A stretch of DNA of 64,000 bases from Hanleya hanleyi (GCA_036873755.1 JAVTVY010008073.1:248001-312000); one strand, 5' to 3'; shown: positions 11,761 through 23,686, counted from the first letter of the stretch. Numbers and translations are program-made. The notes: generated by a model from the sequence alone, not told the origin.

Positions 11761-13720
11761 GCGTCTACTCCATCAGACGTCCTCGATGCTCATCCATTAA
11801 CATCAGATTAGTTGCTTATTTGAGCTGATCTGTCATCACAGCTCACGAACTAGCATATCTAATTATGCTTACTTCAGAGTTTCCACATGAACAGCCATAA
11901 TAAAAGCGCGGCTGATATACCAAGGCTATATGTCATAGAATCCTCCGTATTCTAATCTGAATGCGAGGTCACGAGGGAGGGTTTCCTGTGAAGTCATATG
12001 GTTGCTTTTTAGTCTCCAGACGTCGTCAGTTATCTCACCTCTTTACATATCTCACCAATTTATTACCTGCATATGGTAGAATTCTGCTGACGGACAGTTA
12101 ATCCCCGAGGTCCGTCATCTATACTTGTAAATTTGCAAATATATGTAAGTTTATTGTCGCGAAGAGAAATTTACCGCACGACCTCGAGCATTACAGGTTA
12201 GCTTTTCTGGGTATTCTTGCATTTACCATGTTTATCCTATGTTGATGCGTTTGCTCCATCAGACCCCCTCAATGCTCATCCATTAACATCAGATGAGTTA
12301 TTCATTTAATTAGTGCTAGGGTCATATGGTTACTTCATAGTCTTCATGTGAACAGGGGATAACAAGGCTATGCCTTAGAATCTTCCGTACTCTAGTCTGA
12401 GAGGTGCCGAGTGAGGCTTCCCTGTGGAGTTTTATGGTGGTTTTTCAGTGACCAGACGTCGTCATTTTGTCCCACCTCTTTGCAAACTTCTCTACCTCAT
12501 TCTCCATCATAAACAACATTATCTCATCTTCGAACCCCCCCCCCTGCCCCCGTTTCTCCACAGCCCCCCCCCGCCCCGTTTCTCCACAAACAAACTTCAA
12601 TTTAGCTTCTCCTCCTCTCGGTACATATATACTTCTACAATCCGTCTTCTTCCACTGCACTTCTTCGCTTCTTTCTCATTAAAACGCAATATATACTGGT
12701 GGTGGATAAATGATGCCGGGGTACTGACAAGAAGTCACCTGACACCACAGGCCAATATTCTGACTGCATCATATCTAAATGCATCGCAAGAACCAAGAAT
12801 TATTCCTGTTATTTGTATCTCATCCACGCTTTTATTGTAGATGTTCATGTCGACACATTGAATGGCATGAACACACGGCCACTAGCACCGACTTGAGCGG
12901 TATTATATATACGAATATTCAATTGCTATGATGTAATAGCTCTAAGTCATCTGATGGAAATTGATGAACTATGTAATCGTTAGATTAAAAAAACGACCCG
13001 AACGAGGAAGATGCAAAGTTCATAATCGAGTTCATGTCCACACACGTTGGTAATCATTGAATGGAAACAAGACAATACAGGTTGATATAACTATTTAATA
13101 TTGCTCTGACTTTTCGATAACCTTTTATGTAGCACATGTATTACCGGTATATATTCTGGAAGCAGATGCTATGAAACTAGTTTGAGCTTATTGTTAATGA
13201 TTCTCTGACCCAAATTAGGAAATTGTGTGTGCAGCGGCATGGTACAAATGATTTGGAACGTTATAACGGTACCAAATTGAAATCAATCACTGACGGTTCA
13301 CTCTGGTGCTGTCATTGTACCGTTGCAGAGAAGGCTTTATGACGCTATACCATAAACTGTATGTGTAGAGTATCGTACGATCTAATTATTACATGTCAGT
13401 ACTGGATGTGTGTACTTCGACCTCACCTGACAAACAAGTGATCAGAGCAAAGTGTGCATCGGGATACTGATACTGTGAATACTTTCGTTAACTGAAGTCA
13501 CACGCTAATACATTTATCTGCGCTATAGGATTTTTTACAAAAATTTTCAGAACTAAATAAATGAAATCAGTTGGAAGGAGAGGTAAAGTCTGAACTGTAA
13601 TAATGTATAGATAAAGTTTTTTTTAGCTCAAGTTGTGTAACTGTCGGTGGGGGGGGGGGGACGTTGTTCAATAACCAACCCCAGCCTCCGGTTTAGAACA
13701 TTAATACAGTTTACGTATAC
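11761..13720. repeat. NPC2 intron-1 sequence duplicated at 58235-60216
   Basis: Direct paralogue of 58235-60216. It includes two copies of a dispersed cassette (about 11762-12010 and 12245-12475) with AGCTGATCTGTCATCACAGCT hairpin sequence, ATAAAAGCGCGGCTGA and CCAGACGTCGTCA blocks. An inverted partial copy of the cassette is at about 12820-12900. No exon seen. Confidence 0.75.
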
Positions 13721-13797
13721 TTACCACAGTCCTTGAAAACGACTTGTTCGGCAGTTGTTAGAGAAACCAAAGCGAAGATGGACAAGGCGATTAACAT
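13721..13797 (-). CDS. NPC2: NPC2/ML-domain protein, copy A, exon 1 only
   Basis: A second first exon, nearly identical to 60293-60217: signal peptide MLIALSIFALVSLTTAE, then the FKDCG motif and the same overlapping donors. The remaining exons would lie to the left and are not found between 1 and 13720, so they are probably beyond the window edge. Polinton E1 sits in this intron 1. The overlapping plus-strand frame at 13733-13945 is an antisense shadow of this exon and its upstream region. Confidence 0.8.
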
Positions 13798-14639
13798 GTT
13801 GATGTTTGGATATACGTGTAAGGATGTGTATCCTCTCCTGTTCCAGCCTCGTGTCTGTCAAACTACACACCTGTGTAACACCTACTGTACGATAGTCACA
13901 TGGACAGCATTCATACTCCTTTATTCAGGACGCGGTAAACTTTAATCTTTTATGCAGAGGGCTTGAGATAAAATCACATGTTAAAGTTTAAAGTCATGAA
14001 ATCTCCAAGGAATGAGTTAAGGTTACTGTGTACGTATCACAATTTTGCTTAATTACGGGGCAGTGTTTTTTTTTGTATCCATACAAACTAGACATTTTCT
14101 GAAAGCCCTTGATTCAAGGAATTTAGATAAATAAATAACTTTCTCGAATTTATTACAAGAATGGATTTATTTAAAGATAAATGACGTCATTTAAAAAAAT
14201 ATAGTCCTCAAAATCACGCGATAATAACTCTCAGTTTTCATCAAACAAACTTGCTTTTTTTAATAATGAACTTTACCATTCGAATAGAAAATAGATTGCC
14301 TCATTTTTTTCACGTCTCGCCACGAAAAACACGATGGGAGGGGCCCCGAAGGTAACCGCTGAAATTGTTCGAAAATTTCATGGAGGTCTGTACATAGGCC
14401 CACATACGCCCATACTGGCTAATTCATACTGGAAAATTCACACATGTTCATTGCGATATGGGTTGTTTGGTCTTGTTTTTCACGTCTCACCATGTAGAAC
14501 ACGATAGGAAGAGTCTCGGAGGAAAGCGGTGAAATTTTTTGAAAAGTACCGGGTAGGTCTGTATAGGCCCATACTGGTTATGGGGGGGGGGTGGAAGGTC
14601 CATACTGTGGAATTCACACATGTTCATTGCGATAGGTGA
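13798..14639. other. Upstream region of NPC2 copy A
   Basis: The first ~230 bp match the region upstream of exon 1 of copy B (60294-60520), so this is the likely 5' UTR/promoter side of the minus-strand gene. The rest is AT-rich with no gene and no clear TATA box. Confidence 0.45.
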
Positions 14640-15960
14640 GCCCCTAATGGTCCCATGGTGTCATATGAGGTCTTATTTTGAAGCTCTCATGGAGGAGCAC
14701 CCGACTGGACTAATGTATCGTCCGTTTTCAATATTCTGCGCATGCGCAGTCTGGTCGTAGTATAGAAAGCAGGCATGTTGGGGGTGCGTGGGGGTGTGTT
14801 TGAGGTAGAGATGGACCTCTATTGGTCCAAATGGGTCGTGGGAGGTGCCAAAGTGAAGGTTTTGTGGAGTAGAGTCAGGACGGCGTGTTTTTTAGTGCAA
14901 GTCGCGTCAATCTGCGCATGCGCAGTTGGGTGTAATAAGTAAAGTGGTCATTTTGGGGGTGCGTGGATGTGTGTTTGGGGGAAAGATGAATCACTATTGG
15001 TCCGAATGCGTCGTGGGAGGTGTCATTTTGTAGCTCTCGTGGTGTAGACCCCGATTTGAGGGTTGTCCACAGCATCTGTGACGTCATCGATGACGTCATC
15101 AGTAGGAGTAGTAGCGAAAGCGGGCATTTTGGGGAAGTGAAGGAAGGTATTTGGTGTAGAGATGGACCATCCTTGGTCCGAATGCGTCGTGTGGGGTGTC
15201 GTCTTGTAGTTCTCGTGGTGCAGATCACGATTTGTGGAATTATCACGTCATCTGTGACGTCATTGATGACGTCATCAGTAGGAGTAGTAGCCAAAGTGGG
15301 CATTTTGGGGCAGTGAAGGAAGGTATTTGGTGTAGAGATGGAGCATCCTTGGTCCGAATGCGTCGTGTGGGGTGTCATATTCTAGTTCTCGTGGTGCAGA
15401 CCACCATTTGAGGAATGTTCACGTCATTGGTGACGTCATCAGTAGGAGTAGTAGCCAAAGTGGGCATTTTGGGGCAGTGAAAGAAGGTATTTGGGGTAGA
15501 AATGGACCATCCTTGGTCCGAATGCGTCCTGTGGGGTGTCATCTTGTAGCCTTCGGGGTGGAGACCACGATTTGAGGGCTGTCCACAACATCTGTGACGT
15601 CATTGGTGACGTCATCAGTGCGAGTAGTAGCGAAAGTGGGCATTTTGGGGAAGTGAAGGAAGTTATTTGGGGTGGAGAGGGACCATCCTTGGTCCGAATG
15701 CGTCGTGGGGGGTGTCATCTTGCAGCTCTATTGACCAATGTGCAATGAGTGTATGCGCGCGTGTGAGTGAGTGAGTGAGGGAGTGAGTGAGTGAGGCGTG
15801 CACAACGCCCGTGAAGCGTCCCCAGCGGCCGTCTTAACGCATGGACGCACTAACGACGGTGAGTTACTGAGTGAGTGGGATCCGACTGGACTAATGTATC
15901 GTCCGTTTTCATCATTTTGCGCATGCGCAGTCTGGCCGTAGTATAAAAAGCAGGCATTTT
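14640..15960. repeat. Satellite, ~170-bp unit, with CGCATGCGCA and TGACGTCA sites
   Basis: About seven units sharing TTGGTCCGAATGCGTCGTG, GCATTTTGGGG and paired TGACGTCA boxes. TGCGCATGCGCA (NRF-1-like) occurs at about 14737, 14912 and 15919. A diverged relative in reverse orientation lies in the right TIR of E2 (32930-33540). Confidence 0.85.
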
Positions 15961-16125
15961 GTGGATTCGTGGAGGTTTGTTGAGTGATTGCTGGACAATC
16001 TCTGGTCAAATGGACCGTGTGGGGTATCAGTGTGAAGCTCTCGTGGGTCAGACTGGCTTGTCTTCATTGGAAGTCGCGCCAATCTGCGCAGGCGCAGTTG
16101 GCCAGTGGGGGTTTCCCGTCGTTCT

Positions 16126-16240
16126 TCCGTCTTCCATCCGGGTACTGTGGTTTTACATCCGGGTCTTCATCTTACATCCGGGTTTTTCCATGTTTACTGT
16201 CACGTGATCAGAACCGGAAGTTGTCACAAGACAGGTGGCG
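16126..16240 (+). mobile_element. Solo Polinton TIR remnant
   Basis: CATCCGGGTACTG, ACATCCGGGT twice, TTTTTCCAT, CACGTGATCA, ACCGGAAG and GGTGGCGCCC occur in a run. These are the component motifs of the E1/E2 terminal repeats. No coding sequence adjoins it, so it looks like a stranded terminal fragment. Confidence 0.55.
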
Positions 16241-16254
16241 CCCTCGTTACCATG

Positions 16255-17075
16255 TCTGTGCTGTACTATACCATGTGTCCTGTATTGTACCATATATGTC
16301 CTGTACTATACAATATATATTCTGTATTATATCATATTTGTCCTCTATTATAACATATCTATCATACGTTATACCATATCTGTGCTGTATTATACCATAT
16401 CTGTCCTGCATTATACCAAATCTGTGCTGTATTATACCATATCTGTCCTGTGTTTACAATATTTGTCGTGCATGATACCATATCTGTCCTGTATTATACC
16501 ATATCTGTCCTGTGTTATACAATATGTGTCCTGTGTTAATCAATATCCGTCCTGTATGTTACCATATATGTCCTGTATTATTCAATATTTGTTCTGTTTT
16601 ACACCATATCTGTGCTGTATTATACCATATATGTCCTGCATTATACCAAATCTGTGCTGTATTATACCATATCTGTCCTGTATTATATCAAATTTGTGCT
16701 GTATTATACCATATCTATCCTGTATTGTACCATATATGTTCTGTATTATACAATATTTGTCCAAAATTATACCATATCCGTCCCGCATATACCATATCTG
16801 TGCTGAATTATACCATATTTGTCCTCTATTATACCATATCTGTTCGGTATTATACCATATCTGTGCTGTATTATACCATATCTGTCTTGTATTATACAGT
16901 ATCTGTCCTGTCTTATACCATATCCGTGCTGTATTATACAATATCCGTGCTGTATTATACAATATCTGTCCTGTATTATACCATATCTGTGCTGTATTAT
17001 GCCATATCTGTCCTGTATTGTAACATATATGTCCTGTACTATACAATATATGTTCTGTACTATACAATATATGTT
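16255..17075. repeat. 20-bp minisatellite, CTGTATTATACCATATCTGT
   Basis: About 40 tandem units with small variations. It continues after an insert at 17757-17905. The long tyrosine- and cysteine-rich open frames in all phases arise because the unit length keeps frames open. Confidence 0.95.
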
Positions 17076-17081
17076 ATTAGT

Positions 17082-17268
17082 TATTCAGGTTTTCCCCCGG
17101 GTGTATGGAAAGTTACGACCCTCCCTGAAACTCATACACGAATTATCAAGGTATGGAAAGTTACGACCCTCCGTGAAACTCATACACCCTTCGGCTGACG
17201 CCTCAGGGTGTATGAGTTTCATGGAGGGTCGTAACCTGCCATACACCCGGGGGGAAACCTGAATAACG
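17082..17268. repeat. Foldback element interrupting the minisatellite
   Basis: GTTATTCAGGTTTTCCCCCG at 17082 is mirrored by CGGGGGGAAACCTGAATAAC ending near 17268. Arms are ~60 bp and contain a GTGTATGG...CGTAACTTTCC-type block and a further internal duplication. Probably a MITE-like insertion. Confidence 0.75.
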
Positions 17269-17756
17269 AATCTATTACCCCTAAAGCCTTTTATCTTATA
17301 GTAAAAATACTGAAAAAGGCCTATCATTTATAACCAACGGTACAACGGACAAATCCAACGGGCCATTTCGGATACGAAACTGTCCGCATTTTGCTACGGC
17401 ACTGTAACAAAGGCGCGCCACACACAATTCATTCGATCTGCTTTCGTTCGGAAATCGACTTTTATTTTTGGAACAAATCGCACCTTTTGTTGAGTTATGT
17501 GTCCGAAACTTCAGTAAAAATAATGCAGTATGACATTATTCCATTAAATTTTGACGAGTGAGCGAAAGTTATTCCATAAATATTGAGATATGGTCAGCTG
17601 AACTGTAAAGCGAGAGCGTCGTTTCCAATCGCACGTGAGTTGTTTTCTATACACCCCGAGTAGCAAGATATCACACGGGGTGTATGGGTTTATACGACCC
17701 GACCTTTTAACCAATCACAATCCAGATATTGAATACAAATTTGCTTGTGGGGTAAT
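17269..17756. other. Insert between two minisatellite blocks
   Basis: Non-coding. It includes a second, shorter GTGTATGG-containing inverted pair around 17650-17690 (ACACCCCG and CGGGGTGT). No gene recognised. Confidence 0.45.
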
Positions 17757-17905
17757 AATATGTACTATACCATATCTGCCCTGTATTATACCATATCTGT
17801 GCTGTATTATACCATATCTGTGCTGTATTATACCATATCTGTGCTGTATTATACCACATCTGTCCAGTATTATACCGAATCTGTGCTGTATTATACCATG
17901 TGTCG
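17757..17905. repeat. 20-bp minisatellite, second block
   Basis: Seven or so further CTGTATTATACCATATCTGT units, the continuation of 16255-17075. Confidence 0.9.
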
Positions 17906-19200
17906 CTGTGACAACTCGTACACTGGGAATTGGTGAGCTGTATCGTCGTCTGAATATGATACCGGTACACAATTTCCTGAGACATTTGTTCTTTTAACAT
18001 CGATATCACCATCAAGACCAAACCAGAGATCGTCACTTGTGTACAATCGCCTTGTCCACCACAGTCACAGGCCTCGTCAACCACCTGCCAACTCGACAAC
18101 TCGATCTTCATCAAGAAGCCAAACCACCTCCAAAACAGTTTACATCGCTAGATCTGGTCCAACAACAAACAAGCAGCCGCTACGCCTAGCTGAAGGAAAG
18201 ATGCGTTCCTTGAATTGTTACTAATTGGAATATCTAGTATTAATTTGTTTGGTTTCATTCGAACTTTAGCGATTGAATGATCTTAAGTGGTTAAAATCCT
18301 AATAATTCTTTATTTCACTGGTGTTAAAATCCGTCTGAACTGTGCACCTGGTCCTTTGAGAACAGTGTGTGTGTGGTGTGCACACGTAATAACGTAACAG
18401 GAAAAACGAAAGACATCCCATGAACTTTATTCGCTACACATGTGATTGTATACAATAGTGTGGACCGAGCAGCGAAAGGCGTAATTGTAGACAATGGTAT
18501 TAAATAAAGACAACATAGGGTTGAGATTAATCAATTATAAATGGTAGAAGGGAATAACGGGTGCTATAAAATGTTCATCTTCATTAGAGCAAGTCATTTT
18601 CTACGTTCGCACTTCGAACTAGTCTTGGTATATTAGCCCATCAGTTATCTTCAAAGAACATAAGAATGGACACGAGACATAACTGACCTTTGAATTTCGA
18701 AATATATCACATGAAGTGGGGTTTTTGATTGGCTGACCTATCGAACCAAACCAATCGCCATATTAAGAAAATGATCTAGCAACTTGGGGAAGACGTCACC
18801 CATCACCCAGTCTGTGTGTATGATCTGATGGGTTCGTCTCTCGTTCGTAGGCGAAACTTGCACCTCGGATTTTGAACACTGAAGAGGTCTGATATATCAA
18901 GGCTAGTTTGAAATGAGCACATAGGTATAATGAAGATGTACGATGTTCAGAAAAACAACAGAACAAAAGACATGGTCACTCTAGAGCTCGTAAAAAGAAC
19001 TAATACACTATAATTGCCGAGAGTTACTGTTACTGTATTTTGATCAAAGGCGAGACTGCTGTGGGCTATAACATAAGGTGGTACAAAAAGTGCATAACAA
19101 CAGTGCAATCAATATGTTGGCGAGTATAGAAACGAATTTAGCTTATCGACACACTATCAAGGTGCAAACAGATAACTGGGCTATGTGGTATTGGTATACA
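17906..19200. other. Intergenic, no gene recognised
   Basis: Lies between NPC2 copy A exon 1 and the 3' end of copy B. Short open frames only; no domain, no repeat of note. Confidence 0.4.
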
Positions 19201-19209
19201 AACTAATAA

Positions 19210-19590
19210 TATAATTCAGATTGTAGCCTTATTTTTTGTAATGTAAGGCGTGAATTGTTTGAAAGCAGATATAGATAGACCAGAGTTAATGCCATGGGGT
19301 AGAGCGTTCCATATTCGTGGACCGAGCGAACAAGGATGAGACTGAAACGGATATTTTTTCAGAAATCGAAAAACGCTGACACCATCCACTCACGATCAAA
19401 GTCACGAGATCCACCATTCTATAAATAGAAAGTTTTACAGTAAATCGAGGGCTATGTTTCTTGTCGCGGTAAATGGCAACTTCTATTCCGGAATAATGCG
19501 TGTCTGGTATAGAGTTTGTAACATATATACCCTTGAACCATGAAGTTGACGGGTACTGTGGTCTCGGCGGGAGAAACCTAATAATCGACA
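19210..19590 (-). pseudogene. Possible LINE ORF2 C-terminal remnant
   Basis: On minus, one frame reads GPRIWNALPHGINSG near 19290-19330. This resembles the GPxxWNxLP tail shared by many non-LTR retrotransposon ORF2 proteins. An adjoining 101-codon frame lies in another phase. Short and frameshifted, so only a tentative call. Confidence 0.3.
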
Positions 19591-20109
19591 ATCTTATGAC
19601 GGAAGCTAAACGAGATATGATAATTTCAGTTCTCTATACCAAATAATCCCACCACGATAACGTATAGCTTATAGTGTATAGTAGTAAATGTGTTTGAACA
19701 GGAAAAGGCGTCGATGGATATCGGCCAAAATTGTCAATATATAGTTCTGTTCAATAACTCCAACCGAGTCTACCACTTCGTCAAAGCGATGAAGACGTCA
19801 CCCCCTTGCCTTTACGGTCATTTGTCCGTCGACCTTAATTCCATCACTGCGGATCATCGACGGTTAAAGAATCGTATGCAATATGAAGTAGGAGAGATCG
19901 AGGATGCCTCACAAGCGTGGTGGAATTCATTACGAAGTACGTCCCGCCTTGGTTATAATGAGTCTCGACAAGGAAGTGGTCTACTGGTCGATCAGATCGA
20001 AGTCAGGATGATCAACGAAGAAGAAAAATGCTCTTCAGATGACGCAGAATATGATGACGAAGAAATTACGAGAAGACAGCTGAATCTACTGATACACAAA
20101 ATGCATTGA
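19580..20109 (+). pseudogene. Relic of a Polinton-type packaging ATPase
   Basis: The plus strand encodes LIIDNLMTEAKRD (a Walker-B-like hhhDxLM followed by the usual acidic/basic helix) at about 19582. After in-frame stops and a frameshift it encodes QNCQYIVLFNN and YGHLSVDLNS at about 19726-19850. This order matches the C-terminal half of the A32/FtsK-HerA-like ATPases of Polintons, which package DNA into capsids. No Walker A is visible upstream. None of the four bounded elements contains this gene, so it marks a fifth, decayed element. The tail of the open frame to 20109 is acidic and of unknown origin. Confidence 0.5.
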
Positions 20110-20794
20110 ATATAATGTCGAAAAAAGAGATGTTCGAGAAATGTAGTAATCGGCAATTCGAGCCAAGGTTATGATGAAGATATGCTAGCGAAATGACCAA
20201 GGAAGATTATATCCTTGCAACGAGAAAGACTTGAATAACCACCAAATGGTGAATTGGCACATCCTTCATTTCGAAAAGATATATACTTGTGGTTTGAGGA
20301 GAGAGGGGAGGGTCGTTCACACAAGCCGACTTCAATGGCTACGCCCCTGAGATGCCCTTTATGATACCCCCGATGCCGTCAGACGTTTTGAAAGGTCGGT
20401 AGCAAATTGATTGATGAAATGAAATTGGAGGTCTGATATTAGTAAAATCGTCTAGAATCTTGATCAATGTCGAATTGCTGTCCCTGGCTAAACGGATTGG
20501 GAAGTTCCTAAAGATCCGAGAAGATGAACGAAGTTGTCATTCCATTTTCAATTGAATACGCCTAAGCATTGCTTCGATCTCATCAAAGGTGGTAGAGTTG
20601 ACATCTGAGAAAGTTGTAGAAGCTTTTTGACACAGTACAGTGCAAGAAGTTCACGGCTCAGCAGTTACTGGGTGTTTTGGAACATATGCCATACAGCACT
20701 TTGTGTAATTACTGATTCAAGATAAATTGATAAATGTCATTGAGCAAGAGTTTAACTATACTGGTGTTCTTTGGTAATGGCTGAGAAGATTGTT
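20110..20794. other. Presumed 3' flank of NPC2 copy B
   Basis: AT-rich, downstream of the TAA at 20795 on minus. A 3' UTR is expected here, but no clear polyadenylation signal was fixed. No other gene. Confidence 0.4.
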
Positions 20795-20881
20795 TTAGTC
20801 GCCTATTTGTACGGGCACGGCAAAACAGAACACGTCATCCGTACTTGCATCCTTCAGTTCCCATTTAACTACGACCTGTAC
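20795..20881 (-). CDS. NPC2: NPC2/ML-domain protein, copy B, exon 4 (C-terminus)
   Basis: Last coding exon, preceded by ATCTTTACAG. It encodes VQVVVKWELKD, an FCF cysteine and the family-typical end PVQI, then GD and a TAA stop at 20797-20795. The phase-0 entry matches exon 3. It is too short (28 residues) to appear as a long reading frame. It was placed by motif and splice phase. An alternative acceptor six bases in would drop two residues. This exon is what shows that E2 and E4 sit inside an intron rather than between genes. Confidence 0.82.
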   Translation of the reverse strand, partial: VQVVVKWELKDASTDDVFCFAVPVQIGD

Positions 20882-21109
20882 CTGTAAAGATAAATAATAA
20901 GGTAATTGCCATGTTAATATCAGAATGTTTTCCAGGAAATTTGAAACAGAATGCACAAATCACAGAAGTACGATCTCATCAGAAAATCCCAGAGATTTGG
21001 AATGGATAATAATGTGATTAGCCTGGAATATGTATAGTTTCGCTAGTTACAGCATATAGAGCGAAACGGTCCATGTAGCACTTGACAATTCAGCTTTCTA
21101 TCTTGCAAA

Positions 21110-21430
21110 ATTGAAAGCAGAAAGATGAAAAGCTCTACATCGCTTCCGTATTCCAGCTTTCCATTTTGTAAAATTGAAAGTAGAAAGATGGAAAGATGGA
21201 GAGCTCTACATCGCTCCCGTATTCGAGCTTGCCATCTTGCAACATTGAAAGTAGAAAGATGGAAAGCCCTACCTCGCTCCCGTATTCGAGGTTTCCATCT
21301 CTCAAAACTGAAAGTAGAAAGATGGGAAGCTCTACATCGCCCCCGTGGTCGAACTTCCCATCTCGCAAAATTGAAAGTAGAAAGACAGAAAGCTATAGCA
21401 CTGCATCGCTCTCGTATTTCAGCTTTCCAA
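21110..21430. repeat. ~60-bp tandem repeat, GAAAGTAGAAAGATGGAAAG family
   Basis: Five or so units of AGCTCTACATCGCTCCCGTATTCGAG followed by TTTCCATCTTGCAAAATTGAAAG. A reverse-oriented block follows at 21655-21790, so the pair can fold back. Open frames here are repeat-derived. Confidence 0.85.
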
Positions 21431-21654
21431 AATAAATTTGACATAGGAAAAGCGAAGTCATACTTTTGTCCCGTTTCCACTAATATCAACGTTTGCATTT
21501 TGCGATATGCGGTTTGTTTTGGGGTCTGGTACGGTACAAATTGAGAAAGTGGTTAATTTCAATGTGACTCGCATATCTCGCAGATTAGGAAAAACGGGAT
21601 TAATTTTAACAAAGTATCGCTCGCGTAATCCTGTATGTCGTACATTCATTCTGG

Positions 21655-21790
21655 AAAGCTGGAAAACGGGAGCGATGTAGAGCTTTCCATCTTTCTATTT
21701 TCAATTTTGCGAGATGGAAAGCCCGAATACGGGAACGATGTATAGAGCTTTCCATCTTTCTATTTTCAATTTTGCGAGATGGAAAGTTGA
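21655..21790. repeat. Inverted partner of the 21110-21430 repeat
   Basis: Two units of the same ~60-bp repeat in reverse orientation, ATGTAGAGCTTTCCATCTTTC. Together with 21110-21430 it forms a large imperfect inverted repeat. Confidence 0.8.
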
Positions 21791-22605
21791 ATTGTCAAGC
21801 GTTATACACGGACCCGAAACTATTGTCTCCCTGACAGTGACTGGATGATCCGGTCCAATGAGACGGACGGGATACCTGAAGCTGTGACGAGGTACCGGTA
21901 TTTTGGAGGGAAACCCTTCCAGCTATTTGACAGTTAACACGCTTTGTTTGTTTGTTTTTCTTTAATTTTTTTTTATTTAAGCATCGGATTATGTTTAAAA
22001 AAATTCTAATCCATATGTTTAACTGATTGGTTTGAATGAAAACAGAAACACGTATGTGCCAAAATGGTTTGGTTTTCACAATTTTTTTTTTGGTAAACTG
22101 GCACCTCCTTATACGCTTTCCAGAGTTATTGTGGGGTTGCCGTGATCTAGGGAATGTCTTGGTACAAGATTGTTTATAATTAATTTTGCATGGTTGGGTA
22201 CTGCTATAAGCAGTCGGAAAACTGGTGCTGATCCGACGCCCTGGTTTGGTGTTGAGAGCTCGTCAACACCATAAATTGGTGTTGAGAAATGGTGTTGATA
22301 AATATGAACACTAAAAACTGGTGTTGATGCCGTAGCTGTGTATAAGTAAACATTTGTCTGTGCAAAATAAAACCACACCTCTCCAGTTTTGATGGGAAAA
22401 TTGGCAAATGTATTAAAGTGATGTGTATGTGCAGCGAGTTCAGCTGGACGTGAAAATTCCCTATAGAGCGAACCCAGACGATAGATTTATTGGCTTCGCT
22501 GTATTTAGAACGACTATTAGTATGGTGAGTATGACTCAGTGATTTTATTGGTTGGCTAGTCGCTGGACAGGCGTTGTCCATATCCATATACAAATTCATG
22601 CGTCA
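21791..22605. other. Intron 3 of NPC2 copy B, no gene
   Basis: Non-coding. A cluster of GGTGTTGA motifs lies at 22225-22330. No mobile element recognised before the satellite at 22606. Confidence 0.45.
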
Positions 22606-22685
22606 GAGCTACCAAAACCTACATCCATAAACAGAACGACCATGCATGCAGACATGACGACATGTGAGAAATATGGGCGGACAAA
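22606..22685. repeat. ~105-bp satellite unit, left of E2
   Basis: Partial unit with AAACCTACATCCATAAACAG and ATATGGGCGGACAAA. The same unit continues at 33896-34180 and 41486-41640. Its last six bases, GACAAA (22680-22685), are the left target duplication of E2. Confidence 0.8.
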
Positions 22686-23215
22686 AGTAGTAGTGTCTAA
22701 GCATCTAAGGTTAAGTTTTCCAGGGAGGTAACTCTTGGTTCCCGCGGAGCTTCCGCCAGGGGGCGCCACCAGCTCAAGGTGACATGCAGGTATGACGTCA
22801 CTTCCGGTCTGGTTGAATGGGGCGTGACCTGTGAACATGATAGGACATGTACTGACCTGTCTGTGGTGTTTTTCCACAATGTCGTTCACCTCCGTGTCTT
22901 TTCGGTGAGGTTCGTGTCTTTTCGGGTACGTCCGTGTCTTTTCGGTGAGGTGGTATCTCATCTTCAGAACATGATAGGACATGTACTGACCTGTCTGTGG
23001 GGTTTTCCCACAATGTCGCTCACCTCCGTGTCTCTTCGGTGACCTCCGTATGGCGGTGTTCTGCGCGAGTGTGACGTCATGTATGACGTCACTTCCGGTC
23101 TGCGTGAATCGGGCGTGTGTATTCCTCTGCGGTGATGCGGTCTGGTGGTGATGCGGTCTGCCTCCGCGGACAGAAAGTAGCCCCAAATTCTCCGGCATTC
23201 TCCGGCGCGCGCGCT
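22686..23215 (+). repeat. E2 left terminal inverted repeat
   Basis: Reverse complement of 33555-33895, with an extra ~190 bp of CCGTGTCTTTTCGGTGA repeats (about 22890-23040). It contains two TGACGTCACTTCCGGT composites (about 22795 and 23086) and a GC-rich CGCGCG stretch. Confidence 0.85.
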
Positions 23216-23686
23216 ATCCGGCCGCACGCGCGCGCGCGTCACATCACCGGAAGTGCGCGGGGGAATGTCTGGTCAAAAAGTCAAAGGTCACATCCAGGTC
23301 AAAAGGTCAAAGGTCTCCCTTTCGGCAAGGTTCGGCAACAATGTTGCGGCATCGATATACAGAGCTTGAACCCAAAAAAGGGGATTGTAAATTAACCGTG
23401 GGAAGGATGGGCAGTTCCATTTGCACCAATCAGCGGTCGAGAAAAAGAGCCAATGAGCGATCGATAAAAGAACCAATGGACGGGTACTAGAATTTCGCTC
23501 ACGTCCGCGCCTACATCCGGGTTCTTGTACACCCGGGTAAAGTTTTCTGGACATTGATGGGTTACCTTCAACCCCATTCTAGGCCACTGATTGGCTAATA
23601 CGGTGTTCAAAGCCAGTTTCATGCATTATGCTCATATAGAAAACACACAAGACAGGGGTTTGTTTTGGTGAGATCTCATTTTGTTT
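23216..23686. other. E2 spacer downstream of the protease
   Basis: Non-coding region between the left TIR and the protease end. It holds a short ACATCCGGGTTCTTGTAC motif near 23513 of the TIR-repeat type. No gene recognised. Confidence 0.5.

Noticed and set aside
11241..11828. 195-codon Ser/Thr/His-rich frame
   Set aside because: CT-rich minisatellite translation, also open on the other strand.
13733..13945. 70-codon plus-strand frame conserved at 60229-60441
   Set aside because: Conservation is explained by NPC2 exon 1 and its upstream region on the opposite strand, which has a signal peptide and splice donor.
16235..17262. Long Tyr/Cys/Ile-rich frames on both strands
   Set aside because: Produced by the 20-bp minisatellite. 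All frames stay open and no domain is present.
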